Under the pieces are notes generated by a model. That model saw only the letters and a program-made list of their open reading frames with translations. It made no database searches and was not told the origin of the DNA. Of a stretch of 64,000 nucleotides of DNA, positions 1-10,719 are shown in pieces (position 1 is the first letter of the stretch; each line of letters opens with the position of its first letter). Source of the stretch: Asterochloris sp. CNOR1 (taxonomy: Eukaryota > Chlorophyta > Trebouxiophyceae > Trebouxiales > Trebouxiaceae). The stretch lies in contig OZ017748.1 of assembly GCA_963969365.1 (NCBI GenBank), positions 4,027,001 to 4,091,000 on the forward strand. The letters run 5' to 3'. The translations under genes were made by a program, and so were the position numbers.

Positions 1-852
1 ATGGGCTCCTCTGCAGACGCAAGGCCAGTCAAGCTGGCATGGTGGCTGACCACTTCCACCCCTAGAACTTAGCTGGCCCAGACTCTCAGCGCCCTCAGGA
101 ACACCTCCAGGCGCTGCCAGGCGCCCCTCCTGAACAAAAGACAGTCACATACCTACAAAGGGTGCGACCCATGCCAACCTGCAAGACCAGGCTGATGCTC
201 AGAATAGCCCATGTGGTGTGCTTTGCTCAAGTGTGGATTGCAAAGCCAAAAATCTGGCCCAACGAGACCTGTCATGCTGACATGCCCTTTGTCTTGCAGG
301 CTAGCACGCGGTCTGTCTAGTGACAAAGCAACCCACAGGAGCCACTGATCATCATGCGCACAATGTGAGCTGCACCTCACAATCAAAAGTGATAGTGTCG
401 CCTACCTGCAGGAAGAGGCCCTCATCAACCTGCGAGCACCTGCAGACCCATTTGCACAGCTGTTAAGCCCTGCAAACATCAGCACTGCCCAAAAACAGCT
501 GACCACCTCCACATCTGCTGTGACTGCCTGTTGGGACCAGGCCTTTCCCGGCAGAACAGTTGCAAACCAGTGCAAGCGTCCACTGTGCTCTGCAAAAACC
601 CAGTTCAAGTGTCCACTGTGCTCTGCAGCAAACCTGTCCGAGCGTCCACTGTGCTCTGTAAAGAACCCACTTCAAGTGTCCACTGTGCTCTGCAGCAAAT
701 CTGTCCGATGCTCCCCCGTGTTCTGCAAAAACCCAGTTCAAGCGCCCATCGTGCTCTGCAGCAAACCTGTCTGAGCGTCCCCTGTGCTCTCCAAGAAAGA
801 TACAGGGCTTCACACTCTGTGCTGACTCGGTGCACTCTCTCTCTGCCTACAG
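1..852. other. Upstream or intronic sequence before the first recognised reductase exon
   Basis: No exon could be supported here. The ATG at the first base opens only a short frame that stops at the TAG near position 70. An acceptor (ctacag) at 847-852 shows that the exon at 853 is internal, so the true 5' end of the reductase gene lies in this stretch or before the window. The tandem repeat at 573-800 fills part of it. Confidence 0.5.
573..800. repeat. Degenerate tandem repeat, unit about 33 bp (higher-order about 66 bp)
   Basis: The phrase gtccactgtgctctgc recurs about seven times, at roughly 577, 609, 643, 678, 709, 745 and 776. Two linkers alternate: one like aaaaacccagttcaagt and one like agcaaacctgtccgagc. 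This makes a 33-bp unit with a 66-bp higher-order period. Each copy contains a ctctgca(g) run that looks like a splice acceptor core. The array sits just upstream of the real acceptor of the exon at 853. Confidence 0.85.
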
Positions 853-3800
853 GACCAGGCGCTTACCGCCCTGAGAGCAGCCGTGGACACATTCGAGCGC
901 CCAGTCTTCCCCTGCGCCCTCATCGCGGGGGATGTGGCCCTGCTGCACCTGCTGCATGAGCTGGGCTACCTGGCAGACAAGAGGGTCACAGTGGTGTTCA
1001 TCGACACCTTCCACCTGTTCCCAGAGACACACACCTTCCTGCACCAGCTGGAGGTGAGCCAGTGCTGGGGACTGCTGCTGACACTGGCCTGCTCCCAGTG
1101 GAGCACACCCCTTTCGGCGGCTGCTGCCTTTAAGGGTGGTGGGCGCTGACTTGCATAGTGCACACTTTGACAAGCTGGATGTGGGTACCAGAGGTGCCAT
1201 TGCTGTACAAAATTGTGGGGTTTTTGTCAAGAACCCTGGGGTTGGATGGGCTTTTGAGGGGCCCGACTGATCTGGTAGCCTGCTGGGACCAGGGGTGGGG
1301 AAACAAGGGGAGTGGTTGAGTGTGACTGGATCTGCTGCTGATTATCTGTGGGCAGCTGGGTTCAACTGGCCTGCTGGGGGCCAATGCTTGAAAGCTGCAT
1401 CGCCACAGGCCGGGAGCTGCTGGTGCTGCCAAGGACCACGCCCACGTGTATCTGTTGCCTGCCGCAGTGCTTGTCGCAGGCAACAGGGGAATTCTGTTGC
1501 TTGCTACGATGCTTGTGGCAGGCAACAGGGGATGCACTCCGACATGGCAAGCTGCCAGGCTGCAGCTTGGGTGCAGCCTCTGACACTGTCAGCACAGGCA
1601 ACTCAGCTCCCACCAAGCTGGAAGAGAAGGGATGAATCTAGAGGCATCTGGGTCGGCCAGCCTGTCCTGCTTGGGCGGCTGGCAACCTCCACAACCACTG
1701 CTGAGAGGGACATGCAAGGGCACAGCTGGCTTGGTGCAATGCAGACCCGTTCTGCTAAGCTCAAGGATGACAGCTCTGGTCACTGGGTGGTTCGATGGGA
1801 CCATCATGTGGCTTGAGGACACCTTCAGCTGAGCAGAACTAGTTGCGTGCCAAACTTGGCGTAAGCATGTACACTTGCTGTGGAGTATGTGAGCTTTCTG
1901 GCCAGGCAGGTGCAGTTGTCTCGGCATGCACATGGAGCAGGTCAGCAAGCAGTAGCTGCATGATCTCCACGGTTCCAAAGAGGGGGTTGAAGCTGCTGCC
2001 CTGGCTGTCCCATGCAGCTGGATATGGGTTTTTCGAGTCCCTGAACCGATGTCGAGTCGCATGGGACAGCCAGGGGTCTGAGGTCTGTGGACGGCGAGCG
2101 GCCACAATTCAACTTCTTAGCAGGCATCTTGACTGGGCTTGTGGTTCAGGGCTGGTGCACACTTTGACACAGGTCTGGGGATGGCTTGCAGCTGCTCTAC
2201 CGCTCTGCTTCTTGCACGTTGCATATCCCCTGCTGGTTGGTTAGTGCACAGCCCAGGGCTTTGGCGACGCCATGCTGTGCAGGCTGTTGAAGCTGTATGT
2301 GGCCCATCGTGCAGCACGCCCCCAGCTTAAAAGGCCTTGAGCAGGCACCTGTTGAAGCCGGGGGCATGCTGCAACGTTCTTGGGACTTAGGAGGCAGCTG
2401 GGGGTGGGCAGGGGTTGTGAACATGCAGCATGCCTTGCCTGGGTGTGTTGAGCCTGTACTGGGCTACCAGTGTGTGCATCAGCGCCATGCCTGCAGCTGT
2501 CCTGCTGCCAGGTCAGCCACTGGATCCTGCATCCCTGGCAGGCATGTCATACAGGGCCTCTGGTATGGCATGTGTTGATGTCAACATCCATCGGCACCTT
2601 GTGTTACAGCTGCAGTGCTGATACCACCAAGGGGATAGCTTTGGTGCCGTTTGGTGTGCCCAGCATTCTGCAGCTGTGACTGCAGCTGCCAATGGACACC
2701 GTGGATGTTGACGGGACTTGGTGCTGAGGGATCTGGCGATGCAATGCTGCTGTGTTTCAAACACCCCTCCCTGACCGCAGCGGGAAGCCAGTACAGCCGA
2801 GCACAGATGGAGCTCACTGCCTGGGAATCAGTTCACCTGGCTCAACAAGAGCGCAGCGCCCTTCTCTCTGGGCATTCAGTCTCAAGAACTGAGCATGGCG
2901 TTTGCCTTGATGTCAAGTCGGTGGGCAGTTGGCTGTGCCAGCACCCAAGTTGGCCTTCAGCAGTGGGCATGCCTCTGCTTTGCTGTTGAGTGGGTGGGCA
3001 ACTGGCTGTGCCAGCGCAGTTCCTTGATAGCAAAGCTGTCCTGCTGGTGGTGCTGTGGCACCACCAGAGGTGGAGAGTGATGTCAGGGATGCACAGCAGG
3101 GACCGCCTGCAGCCTGTTGTATCAACATAAAGCAATGGGTGACTTCTGAACCCGGGGTAGTTGCAATCACCAGTCACACCAGCTTGAGCTCTGAGGTTCC
3201 ACAAGGGAATCACCCCACACAGGATGGAACCTGCGTGACATAGAGGCCCCACTCTGGGTGCCACCAGGCCCGTAAAACCACAGGCAGGCGCCTCGTAATG
3301 CACACAGTCCTCTGAAGACCATATTAGCTGGTGGCAGCATACGCCTTCACCACCACTGTTACCAGTCCCTGTGAAGACCATTCTAGTCGGCTAGAATGGT
3401 TTTAGAGGGGACTGGAAGCGGTGGTGGTGAAGGCATGCCACCCCCATTCTTGCCAGTTCCTCTACAGACCATTCTAGTCAGCTAGAATAAAGGCATGCCA
3501 CCAACACCGTTACCAGTCCCTTTTAAGACCATATAGCTGACGAGAATAGACTTTTCAGGGAGTGGTAACAGAAGTGATGAAGGCATGCCACCACAATTGC
3601 TACCTATCCCTCTAGAGACCATTCTAGCCGGGGAAGGGCATGCCACCACCATTGTTACCAGTCCCTCTTCTGCAGCCAGAGGCAGAGTGACCCCAGAGCA
3701 GTGGCAGAAGATTCTTCACAAGCTGCTCAGCTGGGCCATTCTACCTGAAGTTGCACAACCTTGCTGGTGGACATGCCTGACGCATGCAGCATGGTGAAAT

Positions 3801-6800
3801 GTGTTCCCTATCTAGCGCTGCACGCTCAACGTGAGAGGGATTGCCCGGTAAAGTCCACACAAGTCCCTGTTGGGCTCCCGAGGATCTGTCTGACTGCTGG
3901 GTGTCAGGTCATGCCAACTCTCAGCGACGCTCTCTTGGGCCTTCTAAGCTCAGTGCTGTTGAGTATTTGCACACAATGATTGCGCACGCGTGCTGGACGT
4001 CTAAGATGCCCAGCTGAGCTCAGTTATATATAAACTCAACAGCTTTGTGTTTTGCTGTGCGTCTCAGAGGTTTGGCGCATCTGTGCAGTCTACATCAGCC
4101 GCCTGAAGGTGCATTGCATGCCGAACCTCTAAGAAGGCCAAGCTGGGCTCAATGGTTTTGAGTATATACTCAATAGCATTAAGTTTAATGTGGGCTTTCT
4201 GGTCAAGCAGGCGCAATACTTCTTGCAGGCAGCAGGGGACGCAAAGGCACAGCTGGCTTGATGCCATGCAGACCTGTTCTGCTGAGCTGTGATGTGTGTC
4301 TGAGATCCATCTCGCTCTGTGCCTACAGCATCAGTGTGGCCATAACGCTGCCATGGCTCCCTTCCGGCCATGTAAAGCTTCATTGGAGGAATCTGAAGCC
4401 AACGGTTTTGTGCACCACCACCTCTTGGAAATCTGAGAATACATTGACAGAATACTCTCACTGCTGCTGCCCCTGCAGGCCAAGTATGGCTTCAAGGCAG
4501 TGACCTACCAGGCAGCAGGTTTGGCAGATGTGAAGGAGTATCGGGCCAAGCATGGCAGCGACCTGTACATCACAGACATGGAGGCATATGACCGCATCTG
4601 CAAGGTGAGGATGGGGGCAAGGGGGTCTGACAGCATCTGTAAGGTGAGCATTGCAAGATGAGCATCTGCAAGGTGCGCATCTACGAGGTGCGCATCTGCA
4701 AGGTGCGCATCTGCAAGGTGCGCATGGGGGCAAGGGGTCTGGTAACACGTTTGGCAGTGGCCAGGGAGGCCTCTGATGGCACATGCAGGGAAACCCTGGG
4801 GACGAGGGATTCTGGCACTGAATTCTGCACATGTGACATCGGTCGTTGCACGGAGGCAGGTGGCTAGAGCTGCAATGGGACTTGTGTGGGCAGGCAAGGT
4901 TGAGGGGTGTCTTGGATGCGTGGGAACCATCAGGCCAACAGGTGTTGGGATGCTGGACGGACAGCAAGGACGTGTGGGCCAGGAGGGAGTCGGCCCAGTC
5001 TTTACTCTGTCGGCAGGTAAACAAACGCATGAAGGCACTGGCAACTGGCAGGTATTAATCATTGCTGAGCAAGGAGTGCACATGGAATGCAGGCCTGTAC
5101 TTCTCAGGGAGTGAGGGCCCTTGACATTGACACCCGTCTGGCTGCACAGATCATGCACAATGTGATCTGATGATCTGATGCTCTCAGCATATCTGCTGCC
5201 ATGCCACCCCATGGAATATGTGTCAGAATGTTCCCTGTGCTGTCTGGCCAGAAGCCTGTGGCATTGACTGTGCTGCCTTGTCACAATGCCTGGCCACCTT
5301 GACATGTGCTGGCATCTTCTGGTATGTCAACATACACATACTGACATTAAGCGCCCCCCCTTGCAGGTTGAGCCGTTCAACCGCGCTCTCAAAGAGCAGG
5401 GGGCAGATGTCATGATCAACGGGCGGCGGCGTGACCACGGCTTTGAGCGTGCATTCTTGGAGGTGCGCTGCTTTTTTGCTAGGCCTGTCAAGGCTGGAAG
5501 GTGCAGCTGGAGGTGTGTTGCTCGCTTGTTGCATCTGTCAAGGCTTGGAGGTGTTCCTAGGGGTGCGCTACTTCCTTGCTGGGTCTTTCAAGGCCTAAGC
5601 TGAGAGCACGCACCTGGCGCTGTCTTGAGCCTGTGCTGGATCTGTCACTCGACACGTTGAAGATGCATTGTGCCGCCTCTGCATCCAGGTCGCCTGTGGT
5701 GTTGTTCCTCCCCGCAACGCTTCTCTGCAGCTTGATCGATGCCATACCGCATGCCAATGTAACGGCATGGCACTTGGGACACTGATGCTTCTGAATGGCT
5801 TGCGGCGCTCAATTGACACTGCATGACCACCGGCAGCCTTTGGTGCACAAATTACCACAATTAGGACTGCAGCCGCTATCTAACCTTTGATTCTTCATCC
5901 TGCATCTAGCTGAGGCTAATTTTGTATTCCAACTAAGATCTGGCATGCCTGACCAAGACTGGTGCTGGTTCATATTCGGCGCCTTTTGAAGCAATGTGTG
6001 CCTCATCGATTTTGGCATTGTCTTCAGGACAACAAGCGTGTTGCCTGCTTGACAATGCCCTTGGTTTCTCTTGACAGCACAGCCACCTCATCCAGGCCCT
6101 GTCAAGTCTTGTCTTGAAAGGGGTCTTACTGAGCACCTTGTATTTGCCCCACAAACATTTGAGCATCATATGGCTGCATGCATGGCTACAAACAGCCAGC
6201 GCAGCATTGCCGTGCTCAGAAGAACAATCCATATCTGTACTGCTCTGGATGCAGGTGTTTGAGGAGGGGCAGCCGGTCAAGTGCAATGCCCTGGCGTACT
6301 GGGAATTCAAGGTGGGCTGCTGGTGTTTGCTGAGGTGTGTCAAGTGCATCTCTAGCACACTAAGATGTGGTTCCTTACTGTCTACACCATTGTTGCCGCC
6401 ATCAATCCCTGTACTTGTAGTGTCAAAACATGCGCTGTGGAACATTGTGATGGCTGGACTGCATCTGCTGGGCAGCCGCATGCCCGATCCTCCTGCTGGA
6501 CTGCTAGGGTTGCCTGCACTTGACAGCTAGATCACCCCTGCAAGACAGGGCATTTCTCACATGTGGGCAGCTGACCCATGCCTCTGCAGGGTGGCCAGGC
6601 CTACCTGCACGCCCGTCAGCTGCAGCACTTCCTCAGCTCTGGGCCATCTCACTCAGCTGGGTATGTACCTGCAGGACTGCTGGGACTACCTGCACGCCAA
6701 CAAGCTAGAGCACCACCCCCTGCACGACCAGGGCTTCCCCAGCATTGGGGATGTGCAGACGACTGTGCCAGTGCCGCAGGACCAGTGGTTTGAGTATGCA

Positions 6801-7016
6801 GGGGAGCGCAAAGGACGCTTCCAGGGGCTGGATCGCACAGAGTGTGGCATTCACCAGCCAGGCGAGTTCAGAGCAGGTTGCATGCATACTCTATGCCTGA
6901 CTACACAGGGGTACGTTGTGGCTGCACAGGAGGGCATGGATGTTGACCAGGACATGTGGAACCACTCGGCTGACTGGGGCCTCCATGTCTTTCTGGCAGC
7001 CCTTGGGGGGTGGTAA
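853..7016 (+). CDS. Phosphoadenylyl-/adenylyl-sulfate reductase, cluster-free (APR-B-like), 5' partial
   Basis: This enzyme would reduce activated sulfate (PAPS or APS) to sulfite in sulfate assimilation, taking electrons from thioredoxin or glutaredoxin, probably in the plastid. Exons: 853-1053, 4479-4604, 5367-5462, 6255-6311 and 6675 onward. The first four are phase 0 and join cleanly. Recognisable landmarks are CALIAGDVALLHLL, VVFIDTFHLFPET, YDRICKVEPFNRAL, INGRRRDHG, YHPL-like HHPLHDQGFPSIGDV, WFEYAGERKGRFQG and the terminal active-site motif TECGIH with its catalytic cysteine. The CC and CxxC pairs that bind the 4Fe-4S cluster in plant APR are absent, as is the C-terminal thioredoxin domain. 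The substrate, PAPS or APS, therefore cannot be fixed from sequence. The last exon is open to a stop at 7014-7016, but a GC-type donor at 6862 (cag|gcgagt) just after TECGIHQP is an alternative end. The N-terminal exon(s) with the transit peptide were not found. Intron 1 is 3.4 kb. Confidence 0.85.
3295..3680. mobile_element. Cluster of fold-back (MITE-like) elements in reductase intron 1
   Basis: The arm at about 3341-3386 and the arm at about 3391-3436 are near-perfect reverse complements around a loop of about 4 nt. The stem apex reads accattctag / ctagaatggt. A second, more diverged fold-back spans about 3488-3590, with gcatgccaccaacaccgtta pairing with the later gtggtaacag...ggcatgcc side. 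A truncated third copy lies at about 3600-3672. All share the motifs gttaccagtccct and aaggcatgccacca. There is no coding capacity. A small non-autonomous inverted-repeat transposon family fits, though local inverted duplication is possible. Confidence 0.7.
4594..4741 (+). repeat. Exon-edge echo array downstream of reductase exon 2
   Basis: The exon end plus donor (atctgcaag|gtgagg) at 4595-4610 is followed by about five more copies of catctgcaaggtgcgcat or close variants, at about 4634, 4662, 4677, 4692 and 4707. A downstream copy of the flank atgggggcaaggggtctg closes the array at about 4723. Each copy carries a potential GT donor. Confidence 0.85.
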
Positions 7017-7655
7017 AGTGAACGGCTGGACCGCACAGTGGCATTCACCGGCCAGGTGAGCTGGGAATATCTCAGACACTGACTGCTTGTGCAGCAATCA
7101 TGTTGGCATCAGCGTTGGCTTCCGCCAGTCAGGTGGGCTGAAGGTATTCAGGCCTCAAATGGGACGTTGTATCAGCTAGCTATGAGAAATAGAGCTGCAA
7201 CGCAGAGCCAGATTGCACTCACCAGCCTGGTGAGCTCCACGTGTACGACCAGCCAGCAGGGCTTCCCAAGGCGACGTGACAGGAAAGGCAGAGATGGCTT
7301 GGTCTCCTGCTGGAAGGCAAGAGCCATCCGGTGTTATAACATTCTTAAAACTCCCGAGCAGCATGTCCCTATGTTTGTGCAGGCACAGATCCTCAAACAG
7401 GGCTTTCAAACATCCGGACTTGACACCGCCTGCCCTCATGAACGGATGAACCTCCCGCTGCAGTGTCAAGAGAGGGCACTGCCTTCCAAGAGACACATAT
7501 GTTGTGAATTGTGCAATTGAATGGTTTGACTTGGCTGCTTCAGCAGTGCCAGTTATGAAGGCAGCGACTTGCACATGAGCATGTGATGCTGAAGCAATGC
7601 ACAGAGAGCAGGGCAGAGTAAATCAAAAGCGAGGGGTGGGCTGAAATGCTTGGCA
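7017..7655. other. Convergent intergenic region with echoes of reductase exon 5
   Basis: This lies between the reductase stop and the NAA30 stop on the other strand. At 7024-7065 there is a close copy of the reductase exon-5 end (ggctgga-cgcacag...cattcacc-gccaggtgag). A weaker copy lies at 7208-7234. In the first echo the donor is the canonical gtgagc, while the real exon has gcgagt. No further coding signal was seen; 3' UTRs are expected. Confidence 0.6.
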
Positions 7656-10601
7656 TCACGGCTCTGGCTGTGCAGCGTTCTGAGCAGATTCCACTGTATC
7701 GCCCTTGGCTGGTGACTTTGAGCTGCTGGGGAATCCTGGCGGCGTGCCCGGCAGGTGCTCTGCATGCTCATGGGGTGCGCCAGGCCCATGGTGGAGGCAG
7801 TTGCAGTCGCCCCCATGCAGGCTGAGCTCTGCCAGCTGCTGGGCAGCACGCTTCTCCTTCTGCTCGGGCGTGAGGGGCAGCAGAAGCTTGAGCCGGTAGG
7901 CGTCCTGGCCATTCAAGTAGTACCTGTGGGGCACAGCATTGACAATCAGGCAATGCCCTCTGGTCAGGCGTCAGGCCTCAGGGGCAGCAGTGGCTTAAGC
8001 TTGTAGGCATCCCAGCCATTCAATGAGTACCTGCAGTGTGCACAGCACAGCTCATGATCTTAGTTCAGGGCATGGCGTTGGAGCTGCAGGTGACTATACT
8101 GCCCTGGCACAGCGGGAGTACTCCTGCAGGTGCACTGTTCGTCGACGCGGACAGTGCCAACAGACATAGCATCACTTGTTATGACTGATGCAAAGCTGGC
8201 ACTGTGGAAACAAGATTTTTTAGCAGGACTTGAGCACACTCCCAATTCTCCCAAGATTGTCAATGGGTGCAATACCTGGTGCTATCAGAAGTATTGCAGC
8301 ACATGTGAGCACATTGTTTGATGCATCGTGCTTCTCACCTGTGCAGCCTCTCATCTTGATACAAAGCCCGTGTTCTGGTTCCCAAAGCATGAACCAGCTT
8401 GTGCACCACGGCAATGCAGCGCCCGCACATGTGCATGCAATTCGTCCAAACGGAAGCCCACTCTTGGGTGTAGATCTCTGATGCCGTGACAGTCCATCAC
8501 ACGCACCCAGCTTTGCAGCAATCTCAGTGGAACTTGGCACCTCACTTGTGAAGCCGCTTGTCCCGGATGAAGCCCAGGTTCTGGTACAGGGCAAGGGCCC
8601 CTGTGTTGGTAACCTCAGCCTCCAAAACCACCTCCTCACAGCCACCCACCACCATCTGCTGAATGGCACGCTTCACCAGCTCAGTGCCTGCAGCCATTAG
8701 GCACACATCCTCAAGGCCCCCTGAACCGCAACCTGTCTCAGCAGCTCTACTCACTCACGCTCAGATCCCTGCACACTCTTCCCACTACCAGCATGGCTGC
8801 TTGCACAATCAGCAGCTGGCCCATATGCACAGCACCAAGCTCACCCACTCAATAGCCCTGCGAGGCTTCCCCAGCGCCAGCACAGCTGCACACGTTCAGC
8901 GCTTTCAACAAAGGAACATCAGCGCATACCAGCAGCCCCGCTAACCCGCACGCAGGGACGAGCAAGGTTTTGCCTCCGCCACCACTAGCATGGCTGCTCA
9001 CAGTCAGCGCAACCCAAGAGCTGTTCACCCACGTTTGGCGCCCTGCAGGGTTCCTGCACCCCACAGGCTGCTCCTGCAGCCTGCCCACGCCTTGTTAGCA
9101 AACAGTGGCTCTATTCTGTGTGTGCAAAGCAACACCTGGTAATTATGGATGAAGGTGTAATGTTTGCCCCAACATCACCACACAGACACGTCCAGGGCCC
9201 CCAGAGTTGTACATTTACGTCACCTGCCCGCTGTTCACACCTGCACCCGGATGCATGCTGTCACATCTACCCTCGTGACAGCCTCACTCACCCACACCCA
9301 AAGCCCTGTAAGGTTTCTCCACCACCAGCATGGCCAGGTAGCCGCGCATCATGTTGGTGCACTTATGGCGGTCCATCTTGCAGACCACAGTGCCGAGGCA
9401 GTGACCGCTGTCGTAGGCCAGGAAGGCTAGTTCCGGCCAGATGTGCAGGAAGTACCTGGATGGGGTGCAGAAGATAGCAAGGTCCACGGTGAGACAGCGG
9501 CGCAGTTGGGATATGAAACAGTCACTCTCAAGAGGAGAACACAAGGTAGCTGAAAGCAGAGGGATGTTCCTCCACAAGTCTGGTGCAGCGTCTTGATGAC
9601 TGAATGCCCTCCCCACACCTGCGCCAGCAAGAAAAAAAATGAAAGGAAACCAACCCTTGGGCCAGGGCCTTAAGGCCTGTCTGAGCCAAAGATGCCGTCC
9701 TGCTGCCCTCAGTGGAGCAGGCGCAAGTGCTTAGCCAGGAAGGCGACTTTATGTCTCCTCGCAATTTTTTAGGGAGCAGCAATGCACGTGCAGCAACTCC
9801 TCACAGGGGTATGCTGTCGCAGCTTTGGTGCTCCCACTCTGAGACAGAGGCCAGAGCCTTCATAGGCAGACTGCAGGCTCTGCTCACAGCATAGCAGCAG
9901 TGGCCTACCTGTATGTGAAGATGGAGTAGGGCTCGCTGAGCTCATTGTCCACCAGCTGCATGACCGTCTCCAGATCCTGCTCCCCGCGGTACTGCGGCAG
10001 AGCAGGGAGCAGCAGATGCTCAGAACATTATAGTGGCGCAACAAGAGGCATCTGGTCAGCAGTGACGCGGCAGAGAGAATCAGCTGCCATGTGTTACACC
10101 GCTTGTCCATTAGATTATAAGGTCCTGCAACGCTGGCCAACTGTCTCACAAGAGACCCTAGCTGACAGCTGGGGGCTGTTATGTATACTGCATCAGAGCA
10201 GGGCCATCAGGTCCATCGTGACTGTGGCGTCCATGTTTGGTAAGCTCAGGCTCTCACGTGCAGACAGCCAGTGCTGCTGCAAGTTTTGGCGGCCTTCAAG
10301 CACCCAACACCCTCCTGCTTTGTGAAGCCAGTCCAAGAATCGCCTGTTGGCAAGTCAGGCAGCAACGCAGTACATTTGCAAGCTGCATAGGATCATGAAG
10401 TAGGTCCGCCACTATCGCTGTGATGGCGGCAGACAATTGACATGCGACCGACAAGGCAGAAATGGCCCTGCTCAATTGCAGCACTCAGCTGACCTGCTTG
10501 TACTCAATGCGGCGCCTCTTGGTCTCATGCCCCTGTTGATCTGCAGCCTGAGTTCCAAATGGGAGAGAGGTCACAGGCAGCACTGCTTCTTGCGTGGCCA
10601 T
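7656..10601 (-). CDS. NAA30: N-alpha-acetyltransferase 30, catalytic subunit of NatC
   Basis: This GNAT enzyme would transfer acetyl from acetyl-CoA to the N-terminal Met of nascent proteins beginning with Met plus a hydrophobic residue, at the ribosome with NAA35 and NAA38. Five exons on the minus strand: 10601-10494, 9991-9909, 9455-9292, 8687-8546 and 7923-7656. They join in phase to 254 residues. Family hallmarks in order: LSEPYSIFTYRYFLHIWPEL (about 55-74), VCKMDRHK, RGYLAMLVV, the acetyl-CoA loop RALGVG (114-119, R-x-x-G-x-G, split by an intron), EVTNTGALALYQNLGF and RDKRLHKYYLNGQDAYRLKL. The C-terminal tail of about 70 residues is low in conservation. The start is the ATG at 10601, giving a 36-residue first exon ending KRRRIEYKQ that leads into YRGEQDLETVM, as in plant homologues. 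It is divergent from the rhomboid gene. Confidence 0.93.
7978..9000 (-). repeat. Exon-edge echoes in NAA30 introns
   Basis: At 7978-8043 there is a copy of the acceptor side of NAA30 exon 5 (shared ggggcagcag, cattcaa, agtacctg and gcacagca blocks) next to the real junction at 7881-7938. Three degenerate copies of the donor side of exon 3 (real site 9284-9345: actcaccca...gccctgtaagg...ccaccagcatggc) lie at about 8752-8800, 8836-8892 and 8945-9000. None extends a usable reading frame. Confidence 0.8.
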
Positions 10602-10719
10602 GCCCAGCTGAGGGATCCCCTTGTCTATGAGACAGGCCTGAGGGACCATTGCAATTGCATGCACACCCCTGGCATGCTTTAGATTTCTACAGGTCAAACC
10701 TTACATCTGCACCGGGGCA
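10602..10719. promoter_or_regulatory. 118-bp bidirectional promoter between NAA30 and the rhomboid gene
   Basis: The two proposed start codons face away from each other across only 118 bp. An imperfect palindrome attgcaattgcatg with a ccatt flank sits near the centre (about 10648-10662). There is no TATA box. A possible acceptor (tttctacag, about 10684-10692) leaves open an extra non-coding 5' exon for the rhomboid gene. Confidence 0.55.

Noticed and set aside
1-72. ATG at the first base as a gene start
   Set aside because: The frame stops after about 23 codons, shows no motif and does not lead to a splice donor in phase with the exon at 853.
573-800. Possible CRISPR array
   Set aside because: Units are contiguous and degenerate with no unique spacers, and the context is an intron of a eukaryotic gene.
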